Source of the DNA: Terriglobia bacterium
GTDB lineage: Bacteria; Acidobacteriota; UBA6911
Assembly: GCA_020072565.1 (NCBI GenBank)
Contig: JAIQGI010000051.1
Span: 17,872-81,871, forward strand
DNA length: 64,000 nucleotides
Direction of reading: 5' to 3'
Of this stretch, positions 55,854 through 64,000 are shown piece by piece; positions within the stretch are counted from its first letter, which is position 1, and the number at the start of each line of letters is the position of its first letter. Under the pieces are notes generated by a model, which was given only the letters and a program-made list of their open reading frames with translations, had not been told where the DNA came from and did not search any database. Made by a program: the position numbers and the translations under genes.

Positions 55854-57659
55854 CTAGTTCGGCACGCCGGGGAACCTCCGCGGAATGATGGGTATTTCCG
55901 TCAGAAAACCCTGTTTTTGCCACAGTGCAACGGCGACAAACATTGCGCCGTCTTGTCCGCGAAGTACCAGCGATCCCTTAAAACTCACACGAGGCAGATC
56001 CTGCGATACATACCGTGCGATCTGTTGCCCTGGGCCGAGCGTGATGGTAACGCTGTCGTCCAGCACGCTTCCATCCTGCCCCACCAAAGCCAATTTGACG
56101 GTTATGGATTGACTGCCTGGATTGGCCACAGCCCATGCCGTGTACTTGCTCAGGGCACTATTGTCATCCACCTGAACGGTCGCATCCTGGAGAGGCTGCG
56201 ATTGGGGGACTTCGACCGCTGCCGTCAGGACCGCCCCCACGGCAAGTTCATACCGGGCAACTGCGCTCAAGGATCCGCCTGAGCTCGTCAACCGGGCCCA
56301 TCCGGCTCTGGTTGGACTGGTTGGCGTCGGGCCTGACGCCGAGAGGAATATGGTGCCTCCGGCGGGAACTATGAACGCAAATGCAGACCCGGTAGTTGCA
56401 TTCTGTGTGGTTCCGGTAGAGTCAGTTAATTCGCCGCTCACTGTGAGCGGGTTACCCTGCTGATCCGTAAGGGTCAGATTCCCTGTGGACACTGTCGCTC
56501 CCGTATTGGTGACAATAAAAGACGTGGAATATCCGCCTCCTACTGCCACCTGGGGAAAGAATGTTTCGAAAGAGTTTGCGAAGCTGACCTTGCGGACGGT
56601 GAAATTGCCCGGGTCGGCCATATAGAGATCGCCTGCAGAGTCGACTGCCACGCCGGAAGGAAGACCCAGCTGTGCCGCCGTTGCCGGGCCGGTGTCGAGT
56701 CTCAAACCTGACGTGCCATCTCCCGCCACCGTGCTGATCACACCGGCGGCTGTGACTCTGCGGATGCGGAAATTGCTCTGGTCCGCAATATAAAGGCTGG
56801 CTCCCGAGTCAACCGCCACACCAATCGGACCATTCAGTTGTGCCGTCGTCGCGGGGCCACCGTCGCCGCTGAAACCCGCAGTTCCAGTCCCCGCTACCGT
56901 GCTGATTATCCCGTCGGGGGTCACCTTTCGGACACGATTAGATTGCACATCCGAAAAATAGAGATTGCCAGCGGAGTCGACTGCGACGCCAGTTGTATTG
57001 CCAAGCTGTGCCGCCGTTGCGGGGCCGCCGTCGCCGCTGAAACCTGGGGTTCCATTCCCCGCCACCGTGCTGATCACACCCGCCGCGGTGACTTTGCGGA
57101 TACGAAAATTAAAAGAGTCGGCGATATAGAGGTTCCCTGCTGAGTCGACCGCCACACCGTCAAGTGCGTCAAGCTGTGCCGCCGTCGCGGGGCCGCCGTC
57201 GCCGCTGAACCCCGCAGTTCCATTTCCCGCCACTGTGATGATTACCCCCTCCGGGGTCACCTTCCGGATACGCTCATTGCCGGTATCCACCAGATAGAGA
57301 TTGCCCGAAGGGTCAACGGCTACTGCAGTCGGAAAATCCAGCTGTGCGGCTATCGCGGGGCCGCCGTCGCCGCTGAAACCTGGAGTTCCGTTTCCCGCCA
57401 CGGTGCTGATCACCCCTGCGGCACTGACCTTGCGGATGCGGTGGGCCCCAGCGTCGGCGATGTAAACGTTTCCCACGGAGTCGACTGCCACACCTGTTGG
57501 AATTGTCAGCTGTGCCGCGGTTGCCTGGCCGCCGTCACCGCTGAAACCAACAGTCCCGTTTCCCGCAACGGTTGTGATAGTTCCAGTCTGGGCAGAGCAA
57601 CCTATATTCATGGCAACAAATATCCCAAAAACCAACTCCGTTCGTGTGAGAGCCCTCAT
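55854..57659 (-). CDS. Exported six-bladed NHL-repeat protein
   Basis: A 601-residue exported protein. After a signal (ELVFGIFVAMNIGCSAQ) six tandem units of 56 residues form an NHL propeller; each reads like ISTVAGNGTPGFSGDGGPAT, then AAQL, then GVAVDSAGNLYIAD and RIRKVT. Blade 6 has diverged (GDGTSGLRLDTGP). The remaining 250 residues are beta-rich and may be another binding module. NHL propellers bind proteins or ligands; no enzyme motif is visible. ATG 57659 follows AAGGAG; the frame extends upstream into non-coding DNA. Blades 2-5 are very alike at the DNA level, suggesting recent unit duplication. Confidence 0.9.
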   Translation of the reverse strand: MRALTRTELVFGIFVAMNIGCSAQTGTITTVAGNGTVGFSGDGGQATAAQLTIPTGVAVDSVGNVYIADAGAHRIRKVSAAGVISTVAGNGTPGFSGDGGPAIAAQLDFPTAVAVDPSGNLYLVDTGNERIRKVTPEGVIITVAGNGTAGFSGDGGPATAAQLDALDGVAVDSAGNLYIADSFNFRIRKVTAAGVISTVAGNGTPGFSGDGGPATAAQLGNTTGVAVDSAGNLYFSDVQSNRVRKVTPDGIISTVAGTGTAGFSGDGGPATTAQLNGPIGVAVDSGASLYIADQSNFRIRRVTAAGVISTVAGDGTSGLRLDTGPATAAQLGLPSGVAVDSAGDLYMADPGNFTVRKVSFANSFETFFPQVAVGGGYSTSFIVTNTGATVSTGNLTLTDQQGNPLTVSGELTDSTGTTQNATTGSAFAFIVPAGGTIFLSASGPTPTSPTRAGWARLTSSGGSLSAVARYELAVGAVLTAAVEVPQSQPLQDATVQVDDNSALSKYTAWAVANPGSQSITVKLALVGQDGSVLDDSVTITLGPGQQIARYVSQDLPRVSFKGSLVLRGQDGAMFVAVALWQKQGFLTEIPIIPRRFPGVPN

Positions 57660-58204
57660 ACAAAACTCCTTGCGGTGGCTAAACCGCTGCGATCTGGAAA
57701 CGGCATCCGGCACTGCGCACCCGTTTCCGCTCGATCCTTGCGCTAAGTATACCTCGTGCCAGACAACAGGCCAGACATTGCGCTCGCCAGTGCCTGCAGA
57801 CGTATTCGCGTCGAGTTTTGCTCCGATGCGGGATCTGCCAATGGAGCAAAAGGATAGTAACCACCCTGTGCATGGCGCCTGCCTGTCCTCCTCAGACTCT
57901 TCGGCGCCTGGATCATGGCCATGGCTCTGCTGAACGATCTTTTTCATGAATCGTGCCCCACCGTATTTGGTAGGAGGGCCAGGCAAGATTGGGGTAAGAG
58001 ACCCTGGACGTCCCACTAGCAATCTTCCTGGACACCGTTCCACTGCCTGCCGATCCGTTTCCCTGGTTCAAAAGACAAAAGAGTTCCAGGAATTGCAGGA
58101 ATTGCACGACAAAAGGCAAAAAGGGCCATCTGACGGATAGAGAAATTCGTGGTTGTTTTTCAAGCACAGGCTGAGCGGATACGAGGTTTTTCAGGGAGAG
58201 AACG
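57660..58204. other. Intergenic region, no gene seen
   Basis: 545 bp between two minus-strand genes. A TATACT box on the minus strand near 57745-57750 could be the -10 element for the NHL gene but no convincing -35 was found. Short CAGGAATTG direct repeats lie near 58090-58105. No ORF with supporting features. Confidence 0.4.
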
Positions 58205-59236
58205 CTACTTCTTCTTTTCTGCGATGGCTTTCTTGATCTTCTCCACGACCTTCTGAGTTTCGGCGGCGTACTGGCCCTTGGGGGCCAGATGCAGATATTG
58301 GGAAAACATCTGCAGGGCATCCTCGGCTTTGTTTGCTTTCAGCAGGAGATTGCCTGCATAAAGGTAAGTCTCGGCGTTGTCAGGTTTCAGCTGCAGCGCC
58401 CTGCCGATTTCGGGGCCTGCCTTCGCAGCGTCCCCCGTATCCAGGTAGAGCCTGCCCATGGCAAGATGGCCCTGCCAGGAAGCATTGTCCCACTGCAGTC
58501 CCTGTTGCAGCGCTTTTTCGGCCTCCGGAAATCTTTTGGTTTCGAGGTAGACTTCACCAAGCGCGAGCAGGGCCGGGCCAGCCTTTGGATTCATCTCCAG
58601 CACTCGCTTCAAAGCGGATTCGGCTTTGTCCATTTGATGCAAGTCCAGGTAGGCGGTTCCCAACAGGAGTTGCGCCTGGAGAAAGCCGGGATAGATTTTT
58701 ACGGCATTTTCCAAATGTTGAATGCCGTTTGCAGGATCGGAGCCGTCCAATAATGTCGCGCGGCCTTTCTCATATTCATCTCGAGCCTCTATCGGCACTT
58801 TCGAATCGATCATGCTGTCCGTGTTCTGGCTGACTCGATTCTCCTGAACGGGCTTGTCAGGGGCCAGTGTGAGGATGATATGGGCATTCGGGGAAGTTGT
58901 CAGGTCCACGTCCTGGGTCGCGGGTTGGTATCCGACGGTAGATACAGTGACTCGATAGAGCGACTGAGTGATGCCGGCGAAGGAAAATTTGCCCGTACGA
59001 TCGGTGCGAACTTGTCCCGCCATGCCGCCGCTAAGATACTCCAGGCGAACAAGGACGTTCTCGGCAGCTCTGCCCCCCTGCGCGTAGCGAACTTCTCCCT
59101 GGATGGTGATCTGCAGACCTCTGGGATATTTTTGTTCCTGTGCCGGCAGGGCTGCCGCTGCGATGAGAAGAAGGAAAAAAGGCGCCAGCAAGTTCTTCGC
59201 GTTCACTTCACACGATCCCGAAGCCGGATTTTTCAA
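58205..59236 (-). CDS. Exported TPR protein with N-terminal carboxypeptidase-regulatory domain
   Basis: A 343-residue exported protein: signal peptide (LLAPFFLLLIAAAALPA), a carboxypeptidase-regulatory-like beta-sandwich at about 40-125 (GKFSFAGITQSLYRVTV), and about five TPR units to the Lys-rich end (QLLLGTAYLDLHQMDKAESA). The same regulatory domain heads the TonB receptor just upstream, so the two may work together at the envelope (inference). The start is TTG 59236 or the in-frame GTG at 59206; neither has a strong ribosome site, the latter gives the more compact signal peptide. Confidence 0.83.
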   Translation of the reverse strand: MKNPASGSCEVNAKNLLAPFFLLLIAAAALPAQEQKYPRGLQITIQGEVRYAQGGRAAENVLVRLEYLSGGMAGQVRTDRTGKFSFAGITQSLYRVTVSTVGYQPATQDVDLTTSPNAHIILTLAPDKPVQENRVSQNTDSMIDSKVPIEARDEYEKGRATLLDGSDPANGIQHLENAVKIYPGFLQAQLLLGTAYLDLHQMDKAESALKRVLEMNPKAGPALLALGEVYLETKRFPEAEKALQQGLQWDNASWQGHLAMGRLYLDTGDAAKAGPEIGRALQLKPDNAETYLYAGNLLLKANKAEDALQMFSQYLHLAPKGQYAAETQKVVEKIKKAIAEKKK

Positions 59237-59250
59237 ACCGTGAGGGAGGG

Positions 59251-59288
59251 AGCGCTCCCGGGTACCAGTCGCCTGGCCCGGGAGCGCT
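59251..59288. other. Perfect 12-bp stem between receptor and TPR gene
   Basis: AGCGCTCCCGGG (59251-59262) and its exact complement (59277-59288) with a 14-base loop. It lies 55 bases after the TonB receptor stop. Without a U-tract it may be a processing or attenuation hairpin rather than an intrinsic terminator. Confidence 0.6.
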
Positions 59289-59342
59289 TTCCTCGAGAAC
59301 CTGCATTATACAACGCTTGAGGCAGTGACTGCCGCAAGAGGT

Positions 59343-62300
59343 TTAGAAGCTGAACTTCAATCCCATCCGGAACGAAACCGGATTGGCCCACAAGGTGGGC
59401 TGCTTGAAATCCGGATTGGCTTGCTGGAACGTGCTCTCGCTGAGCTGGTTGATCAGAAAGAGAGTCTGGGTATTGGTAATGTTGAAGATGTCGCCGACAA
59501 AGGCCAGTTTTGCCTTCTCTGTGATATTCAATGGATAGTCGAAGTGCAAGTCAATGCGTATAGCGGTCGGGTTCCGGCCCAGGATGCCACGGCCGCCCAG
59601 CGGAACCTCGCCGGAGTTCAGATAAACCGGGTGCGCTGCAAGATTGCTCATCGGGAGACCGGACTGGAGGTGGAAACCCGTGCCGATGTTCAGGCCGTTG
59701 AGAAATCCCCAGCGGTCCTTGAGGACGCTCTTGTTCAGCATATAGTTCGCATAGACATTTACCACGTGGCGGCGATCGGTATTGAGCGGACCGACGGCGA
59801 ACTGATCGCCCAGCAGGTTAAAAGCACCGGGCGTGAAGTCGAAGAGCGAACTGATGGAAGGATCTGTCTGCTGGTTGTCGTTGCGGAAGGCCCCTTCATA
59901 GTTCCCCCGCAGAGAAGCGATCCTCCAGTTGGCCAGCATCTGCCAGTTGTTGGAAAAGCGCTTGTTGAGCTCGATTTCAACGGCCCGGTAAATGCGAACC
60001 GGGTCGACAAATCCGTCCGGGATCCCATCTGCTCCCGGATCGCCGGCGGGCTTTCCGTTCTTGCCCAACGCGGCGAAGCAGAACTTGCCCAGCGGATTGT
60101 TGTTGCGATCGGTGGCGGTAGCCACCAGAGAAGGATCGCAAGCGGCCGGCACGGTTCCTCCGATCGGATAGGTGAACTCGATCGGATTAACTCCAGCATC
60201 CGTCTTGGCGTTGATATTCCCGATGAAGTACGTCTGACCGAATGCGCCGAGAAAAGCGCCATCCTCAGGCGGATCGAGGGCCGCGTCTTCGATAATGCGC
60301 ATCAGCCGGCGATCGATGTAGCGGACTGAAAGGTAGAGGTTGTGTGGCAGCTCCTGTTCAAACCCGAGCATATGTTCTTGCGCGAATCCCAGCTTCGTTC
60401 CGGGGAGTATCGGGTTGGTAGCATCCTGCGCGGCAACTGCTACCGCAGATCCTGATCCGGTCGTGATGCCGCCGGCAGCCTTGGAGAGCAAGTGGGCTGC
60501 GTCCACCACGGGAATCACCGTCCCGAACTGGTTCAGCGTGGCAATGCGCCGGCCGTTCACGATGGTGTAAGCGGGTGCGAAACCTCCGCCCGTAATGTCG
60601 AGCTCCGAGGACAGGGACCGTTCTGCACCGTCCAGAGGGAAGTATTGAGTGAACCTGCCGAAGTTGTAATAGATCTTGGTTTTTCCCGTACCCCTGGGAT
60701 CGATGGTCACGCCGAAACGCGGCGACCAGTTATCGGTAAAAGTATACGTGTTCCGATTCCCTGAGGGACCCGGGGAGCCGATCAACTGCTCTTGCTCCCA
60801 CCGATACCCGGCCAGGATGGACACGTAATGGTTCAGGCGCCAAGTGTCCTGCAGGTAGGCACTGTGGTAGTTCGAGCGCGTGTCGAACACAGGCACACCG
60901 AACTCGCCGCGATCCTGTCGGAGAAAGACGGGAACGAGGCCCGAGCCGGGAACATTCAGGAGCGGACACAATGTGCACGAAGAATCAGCCGTTCGAAGCG
61001 ACCAGGCTGCATTCATAGTTTTTCCGACCGCTTTCGAGTTGACATTATAGGTTCCATCCGCATTGGTGGCCGGCACGGTGTATTTCGGGCCGCTTCGGTC
61101 ACGCACGCCTGAGTAGTAAGCCCGCTGATACTGGTAGCCCAAGCCGAAAGTGTGGCTGCCCAAGAATTTGACTATTTTCTGGGTGTCATAGGTCGTCCGG
61201 TACGTGTTGTTTACTGTCGGCTCGTAAAATCCCAGGCCGACGGCCGTGAAATTGCCGCGGGCAGCCTGCGTGCGATCGACGATCTGGTTATAGTCGGCAA
61301 ACCCGGACTCGTTGAAGTGATTGTGGCCCCAGCTGTAGGAAGCGTTGACCGTCCAGGTAGGAGAGAGCGAGCCGGTGTAGCGCGCTGCCATGTTGCGCGT
61401 GCCATAATCCAGAGAGCTGTTGGCGGTCAGATTGTCAATGCTCGATGCCCCTATAATTCTCCAGGGCGCGACGTTAGTCGTAGTTGGATCGCCGAAGATC
61501 GAGAGATTTACCTGGTGCGCCGTGGCGAGATTGGCATCGATCTTTGCGGCGTAATTCTTTGAATATTGGCGCTCGGCCGACGTGCCCAGCAAATTCATCA
61601 GGCCGGAGCCCTCCGCCCCCTGCACGATCATGCGCTGGATGGTGGGATTGTAGGATCCGAAGAAAAACAGCCTCTTGCCCGTTAGAGGTATCGGTCCGCC
61701 TAGGTCCACGCCCGTGTCATAGTTTTCGGGGTGCAGGTACTTGCCGAACTTGTTCACGGCAAAGTCATCACGCTGGTTGCGCAATCCCTCCCACGTCTTG
61801 GGTTGGCCGTAACCCCACACCTCGCCGTGGTATTCGTTGGTTCCCGACTTGGTGATGATATTGACGATTCCCCCTTCCGCCTGGCCATACTGGGGCTCAA
61901 ACGCGCCGGTCTTCACCTGGACTTCCTGAACATAAGAAGTCGTTATGCCCACGCCCAGGGATCCATAGGACCGCGAGAAAACCCCGAATCCTCCGAATGC
62001 TGAGTCGGTAACGTTGACTCCGTCGGCGATGTAGAGGTTGTCCAGGGCGGAGCCTCCGGAAATCGAAGGATTCGCACGGCTGGCATTGTTGGCAGATATG
62101 ACGCCGTCGGTCGCGCCGGGAGCCAGATAGAACAGGCTGGTCACTGCGCGCGCCAACGGAAGGTTTTCGAAGAGCTTTTCGTTCAGGTTTGACGAAATGG
62201 AGGTACTGGTGAGGTCTACAGCCTCCGCGCCAGACGTAACCACCACTTGCTCCACGATGTTTCCAACCTGCATCACCAACCGCATCGAAGTCGTTCTTCC

Positions 62301-62618
62301 GACGTTCACCACGACGTTGCTCATCGTTGTTGTCTTGAATCCGGTAAGCTCTGCCTTGACCGCATAGCTTCCCGGCAACAAGTTAGGGACTTCAAACCTG
62401 CCGGTCTGGTCGGTGGCTACTGTCCGTTTTTCAATTTCGCCGGTGACAGTCACTTGCACGTTCGCCATGACCCCGCCGGTCGCATCGACAACTGTCCCCC
62501 CAATTATTCCCTTCGTCATGATATCCTGAGCCGCGACGATCGTGACACCCATCGCCGGGAAGGCAAGCAGGACGCCCAGGATCAGGCCAATTCTACGAGG
62601 GCACCTCAAGACATTCAT
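59343..62618 (-). CDS. Oar-like TonB-dependent receptor with carboxypeptidase-regulatory domain
   Basis: A 1091-residue outer-membrane receptor: signal peptide (GLILGVLLAFPAMGVTIVAA), regulatory beta-sandwich at about 40-120 (GRFEVPNLLPGSYAVKAELT), plug with SGGSALDNLYIADGVNVTDS, and a long barrel ending FRMGLKFSF, with the terminal Phe expected of outer-membrane barrels. ATG 62618 has AGGAGG six bases upstream. It is a distant paralogue of the receptor at 32859-36668 and heads a two-gene unit with the TPR protein. Its ligand is unknown. Confidence 0.93.
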   Translation of the reverse strand: MNVLRCPRRIGLILGVLLAFPAMGVTIVAAQDIMTKGIIGGTVVDATGGVMANVQVTVTGEIEKRTVATDQTGRFEVPNLLPGSYAVKAELTGFKTTTMSNVVVNVGRTTSMRLVMQVGNIVEQVVVTSGAEAVDLTSTSISSNLNEKLFENLPLARAVTSLFYLAPGATDGVISANNASRANPSISGGSALDNLYIADGVNVTDSAFGGFGVFSRSYGSLGVGITTSYVQEVQVKTGAFEPQYGQAEGGIVNIITKSGTNEYHGEVWGYGQPKTWEGLRNQRDDFAVNKFGKYLHPENYDTGVDLGGPIPLTGKRLFFFGSYNPTIQRMIVQGAEGSGLMNLLGTSAERQYSKNYAAKIDANLATAHQVNLSIFGDPTTTNVAPWRIIGASSIDNLTANSSLDYGTRNMAARYTGSLSPTWTVNASYSWGHNHFNESGFADYNQIVDRTQAARGNFTAVGLGFYEPTVNNTYRTTYDTQKIVKFLGSHTFGLGYQYQRAYYSGVRDRSGPKYTVPATNADGTYNVNSKAVGKTMNAAWSLRTADSSCTLCPLLNVPGSGLVPVFLRQDRGEFGVPVFDTRSNYHSAYLQDTWRLNHYVSILAGYRWEQEQLIGSPGPSGNRNTYTFTDNWSPRFGVTIDPRGTGKTKIYYNFGRFTQYFPLDGAERSLSSELDITGGGFAPAYTIVNGRRIATLNQFGTVIPVVDAAHLLSKAAGGITTGSGSAVAVAAQDATNPILPGTKLGFAQEHMLGFEQELPHNLYLSVRYIDRRLMRIIEDAALDPPEDGAFLGAFGQTYFIGNINAKTDAGVNPIEFTYPIGGTVPAACDPSLVATATDRNNNPLGKFCFAALGKNGKPAGDPGADGIPDGFVDPVRIYRAVEIELNKRFSNNWQMLANWRIASLRGNYEGAFRNDNQQTDPSISSLFDFTPGAFNLLGDQFAVGPLNTDRRHVVNVYANYMLNKSVLKDRWGFLNGLNIGTGFHLQSGLPMSNLAAHPVYLNSGEVPLGGRGILGRNPTAIRIDLHFDYPLNITEKAKLAFVGDIFNITNTQTLFLINQLSESTFQQANPDFKQPTLWANPVSFRMGLKFSF

Positions 62619-63304
62619 AAAATCCTCCTGTCTTATTGGTTTCAAGATCTAATCCGCATCGCTGTGAAGGCGGGAACAACCTGCCTCCAGGTCATTCCGC
62701 CAGCAACGTCCCGTGGCTGGATACCAGAAAATCGCACTGCGAAAGCTGTTCGCTTGAACGCCCCTCGCCGCCCTTCATCGCGCGAGGTAAACACCGCCTG
62801 ATTCTACGACCTCAGCAGAAAAAGGCGGATGAGACTGTGCCGACATAAGTCAAAGTTAAATAGGAGATTTTGTTAAGTCAAGTTTAATGTCTTCCTTCGG
62901 CAGGGCTCTGTGACTCGATTTGAGACCTTTTGATATGGTCGGGCTGTCGGAGCAGGAATTGCCAGGAGGACAGCCCATGAAACAAAGAAACTCAGCCTGG
63001 CCTGCTACAAGTTACTTCACACCCTCACATTGAAAACCTCGGTCTCCATCTGCAGTTCTGGCGAAAAACCCGTCAGCATGGAGCACGCATTCCCGAGGAC
63101 CTTTGGTTGATGGATAGGAAGAATGGGCTGCCATTTTACATTGCTTCTTTGCCTGACCCCTTCGATCCCGCCCCCCCTGATCAAGCTGCTGATAAGGGGC
63201 AATGTCAACTTTCGGTGAAATGCTGGCAAAATCTCGTTCGGGGAAAGATCGCAACTCCAAACGTCAGCGCCGGATACTGAATTCCTGCACAGTTCTTCTG
63301 ATAG
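62619..63304. other. Gene-free upstream region and debris
   Basis: Contains the receptor promoter candidate and a truncated 18-codon reading frame from ATG 62978 that follows AGGAGG (MKQRNSAWPATSYFTPSH), perhaps the first codons of a lost gene. From about 63010 to 63300 no sense sequence was recognised in either strand. Confidence 0.45.
62854..62881 (-). promoter_or_regulatory. Weak promoter candidate of the second TonB receptor gene
   Basis: Minus strand TTGACT (62881-62876), 16-bp spacer, TTAACT (62859-62854). AAGTCAA followed by a TT-rich run is repeated at about 62847 and 62875, 28 bp apart, which could be a regulator site. The leader would be about 230 bases. Confidence 0.35.
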
Positions 63305-63601
63305 GCGGTTTTCTTCGTCAACCTGCAGATCCAGCGCCTCGGCGATGAGGCCTGGAGCACCGCCACGGGCTGGCGCTGGATGTTCGCACCACTGGCAGCG
63401 CCCTCGGTCTTGTTCGCCGCGTGCCTGTTTGCCTTTACCGAGAGTCCCCGCTGGCTTATGAAAACCGGCCGCAGGGAACCGGCCCGGCCGATCCTCGCCA
63501 TCATCGGCGGGGCGGAGAACGCCGGCAGAGAAATCGCGCGGATTGAAGCGGCGCTGCGCCAGGAACAGGGGCGTTGGAGCGAACTGTCCACGACCGGCTA
63601 A
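63305..63601 (+). pseudogene. Fragment of an MFS sugar-porter-family transporter
   Basis: About 98 codons to TAA at 63599 match the middle of sugar:H+ symporters: VNLQIQRLGDEAWSTATGWR, then WMFAPLAAPSVLFAACLFAF and TESPRWLMKTGR, the PESPRWL-type motif after helix 6. TGA and TAG lie directly before the fragment and both ends of the gene are missing. Confidence 0.75.
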
Positions 63602-63699
63602 AATCGCTTGCTCATATAATCGTCCCTCCGAAATAAGGAAGATGCCAAAGCGTGGCTCTCTCGCGATGGCGTCGGCAACCTGAAGATGCGGGGCCGGCC

Positions 63700-63865
63700 T
63701 TACATCGCCGGATGACGGCGCCTGATCCATAGATGTCGAACTCCGCCGGTGATCGCCCCGGCCACCGCCGCGGAAAGCGTGGAGAAAATCAGGAGATTGA
63801 CCAGCAGGACCTCGGCTGTGTGCTCGACCGGATGGCCATACCTCGCCGCGTCTACGGACGCATTT
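63700..63865 (-). pseudogene. C-terminal end of a small membrane protein cut by an IS element
   Basis: The minus strand reads open up to the IS200 end and finishes with HTAEVLLVNLLIFSTLSAAV then AGAITGGVRHLWIRRRHPAM and TAA at 63700. It has one clear membrane helix and a basic tail. The start must be beyond the IS insertion, so the gene is interrupted or only a fragment. Family unknown; the upstream limit is approximate. Confidence 0.55.
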
Positions 63866-63890
63866 AGCTCAGTCCGCCAGGTCTAAGCCC

Positions 63891-63907
63891 ACCGCCTTTC
63901 AGGCGGT
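63891..63907. repeat. Left-end hairpin of an IS200/IS605 element
   Basis: ACCGCCT, loop TTC, AGGCGGT: a perfect 7-bp stem 33 bases before the transposase start. Subterminal hairpins of this kind are what IS200-type Y1 transposases recognise as single-stranded DNA at the element's left end. Confidence 0.8.
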
Positions 63908-63940
63908 CAGCTTTCAGCTCAAATATAATAGAATGGGGGC

Positions 63941-64000
63941 ATGGTCGAATACAGGCACAGCGCGCACGCGGTCTACGACATCAAGTATCACGTGATTTGG
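63941..64000 (+). mobile_element. tnpA: IS200/IS605-family TnpA transposase, first 20 codons
   Basis: The visible residues MVEYRHSAHAVYDIKYHVIW match the conserved start of IS200/IS605 Y1 transposases (SHAVYDLKYHLVW pattern). A TAG at 63929 excludes an upstream start and a GGGGG run precedes the ATG. The element continues past the right edge. The family's catalytic HUH and Tyr residues lie beyond the window. Confidence 0.88.

Noticed and set aside
55503..55857. Plus-strand frames of about 90-100 codons beside the IS1380 fragment
   Set aside because: Low-complexity Pro/Ser/Arg translation of palindromic DNA, commonly seen as spurious annotation.
63868..63900. tRNA-like TAGCTCAGT sequence
   Set aside because: No acceptor stem, anticodon loop or T-arm can be built around it; it lies at the IS200 left end.

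Overview
The window looks like part of an Acidobacteriota chromosome with high GC and a strong polysaccharide-scavenging lifestyle. The class cannot be fixed from sequence alone. The clues are two large Oar-like TonB receptors with N-terminal carboxypeptidase-regulatory domains, an orphan MacB/FtsX-type permease of the acidobacterial kind, CRTAC1 (FG-GAP + ASPIC/UnbV) proteins paired with TPR proteins, many Tat- or Sec-exported hydrolases, and Gly/Arg-rich inserts in exported enzymes. No rRNA, tRNA or CRISPR array was seen.

Layout. 1-417 holds the N-terminus of an exported protein running off the left edge. 655-12446 is an export/hydrolysis block: an SGLT-type Na+/solute symporter, a GH127-type glycosidase with a C-terminal discoidin-like module, a DPP-IV-type S9 peptidase, a second S9 peptidase interrupted by a frameshift in a GC-rich low-complexity tract, and a divergent Tat-exported GH127 homologue. 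12698-20061 is a compact minus-strand catabolic operon, in transcription order: TIM-barrel sugar epimerase/isomerase, Asp/Glu-racemase-fold protein, split transketolase (N then C half), beta-hydroxyacid dehydrogenase, MFS permease, Tat-exported FAD oxidoreductase. A third GH127 enzyme (20182-22941) lies just upstream of it.

22942-32506 contains a palindrome-rich spacer, a very large exported DUF5695-like protein, a 19-bp minisatellite, and a plus-strand pair made of an unclassified exported glycosidase-like protein and a GH39 enzyme. 32859-43189 has a TonB receptor with a good promoter flanked by possible operators, a divergent CRTAC1 protein, a nitrilase-superfamily amidase and a second DUF5695-like protein carrying the same discoidin-like module as the first GH127. 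43458-47459 is a TPR/CRTAC1/TPR operon.

47460-55853 is accessory: an ornithine cyclodeaminase-family enzyme, a DUF4143-type ATPase, a small membrane protein, an orphan FtsX-type permease, a possible MITE, dispersed repeats and an IS1380 transposase fragment. 55854-62618 holds a six-bladed NHL-repeat protein, a TPR protein and a second TonB receptor. 62619-64000 is gene debris (sugar-porter fragment, membrane-protein tail) ending in the start of an IS200/IS605 element.

Reading as a system (inference): receptors and exported GH127/GH39/DUF5695 proteins would release sugars or sugar acids from plant-type glycans, the symporter and MFS permease would import them, and the split-transketolase operon would process an unusual ketose or sugar acid. 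That operon has no recognisable kinase or aldolase, and its substrate cannot be assigned; this is the most interesting metabolic question here. A second theme is intergenic DNA built from several families of palindromes and tandem repeats, one of which appears to have supplied the 3' end of a gene.
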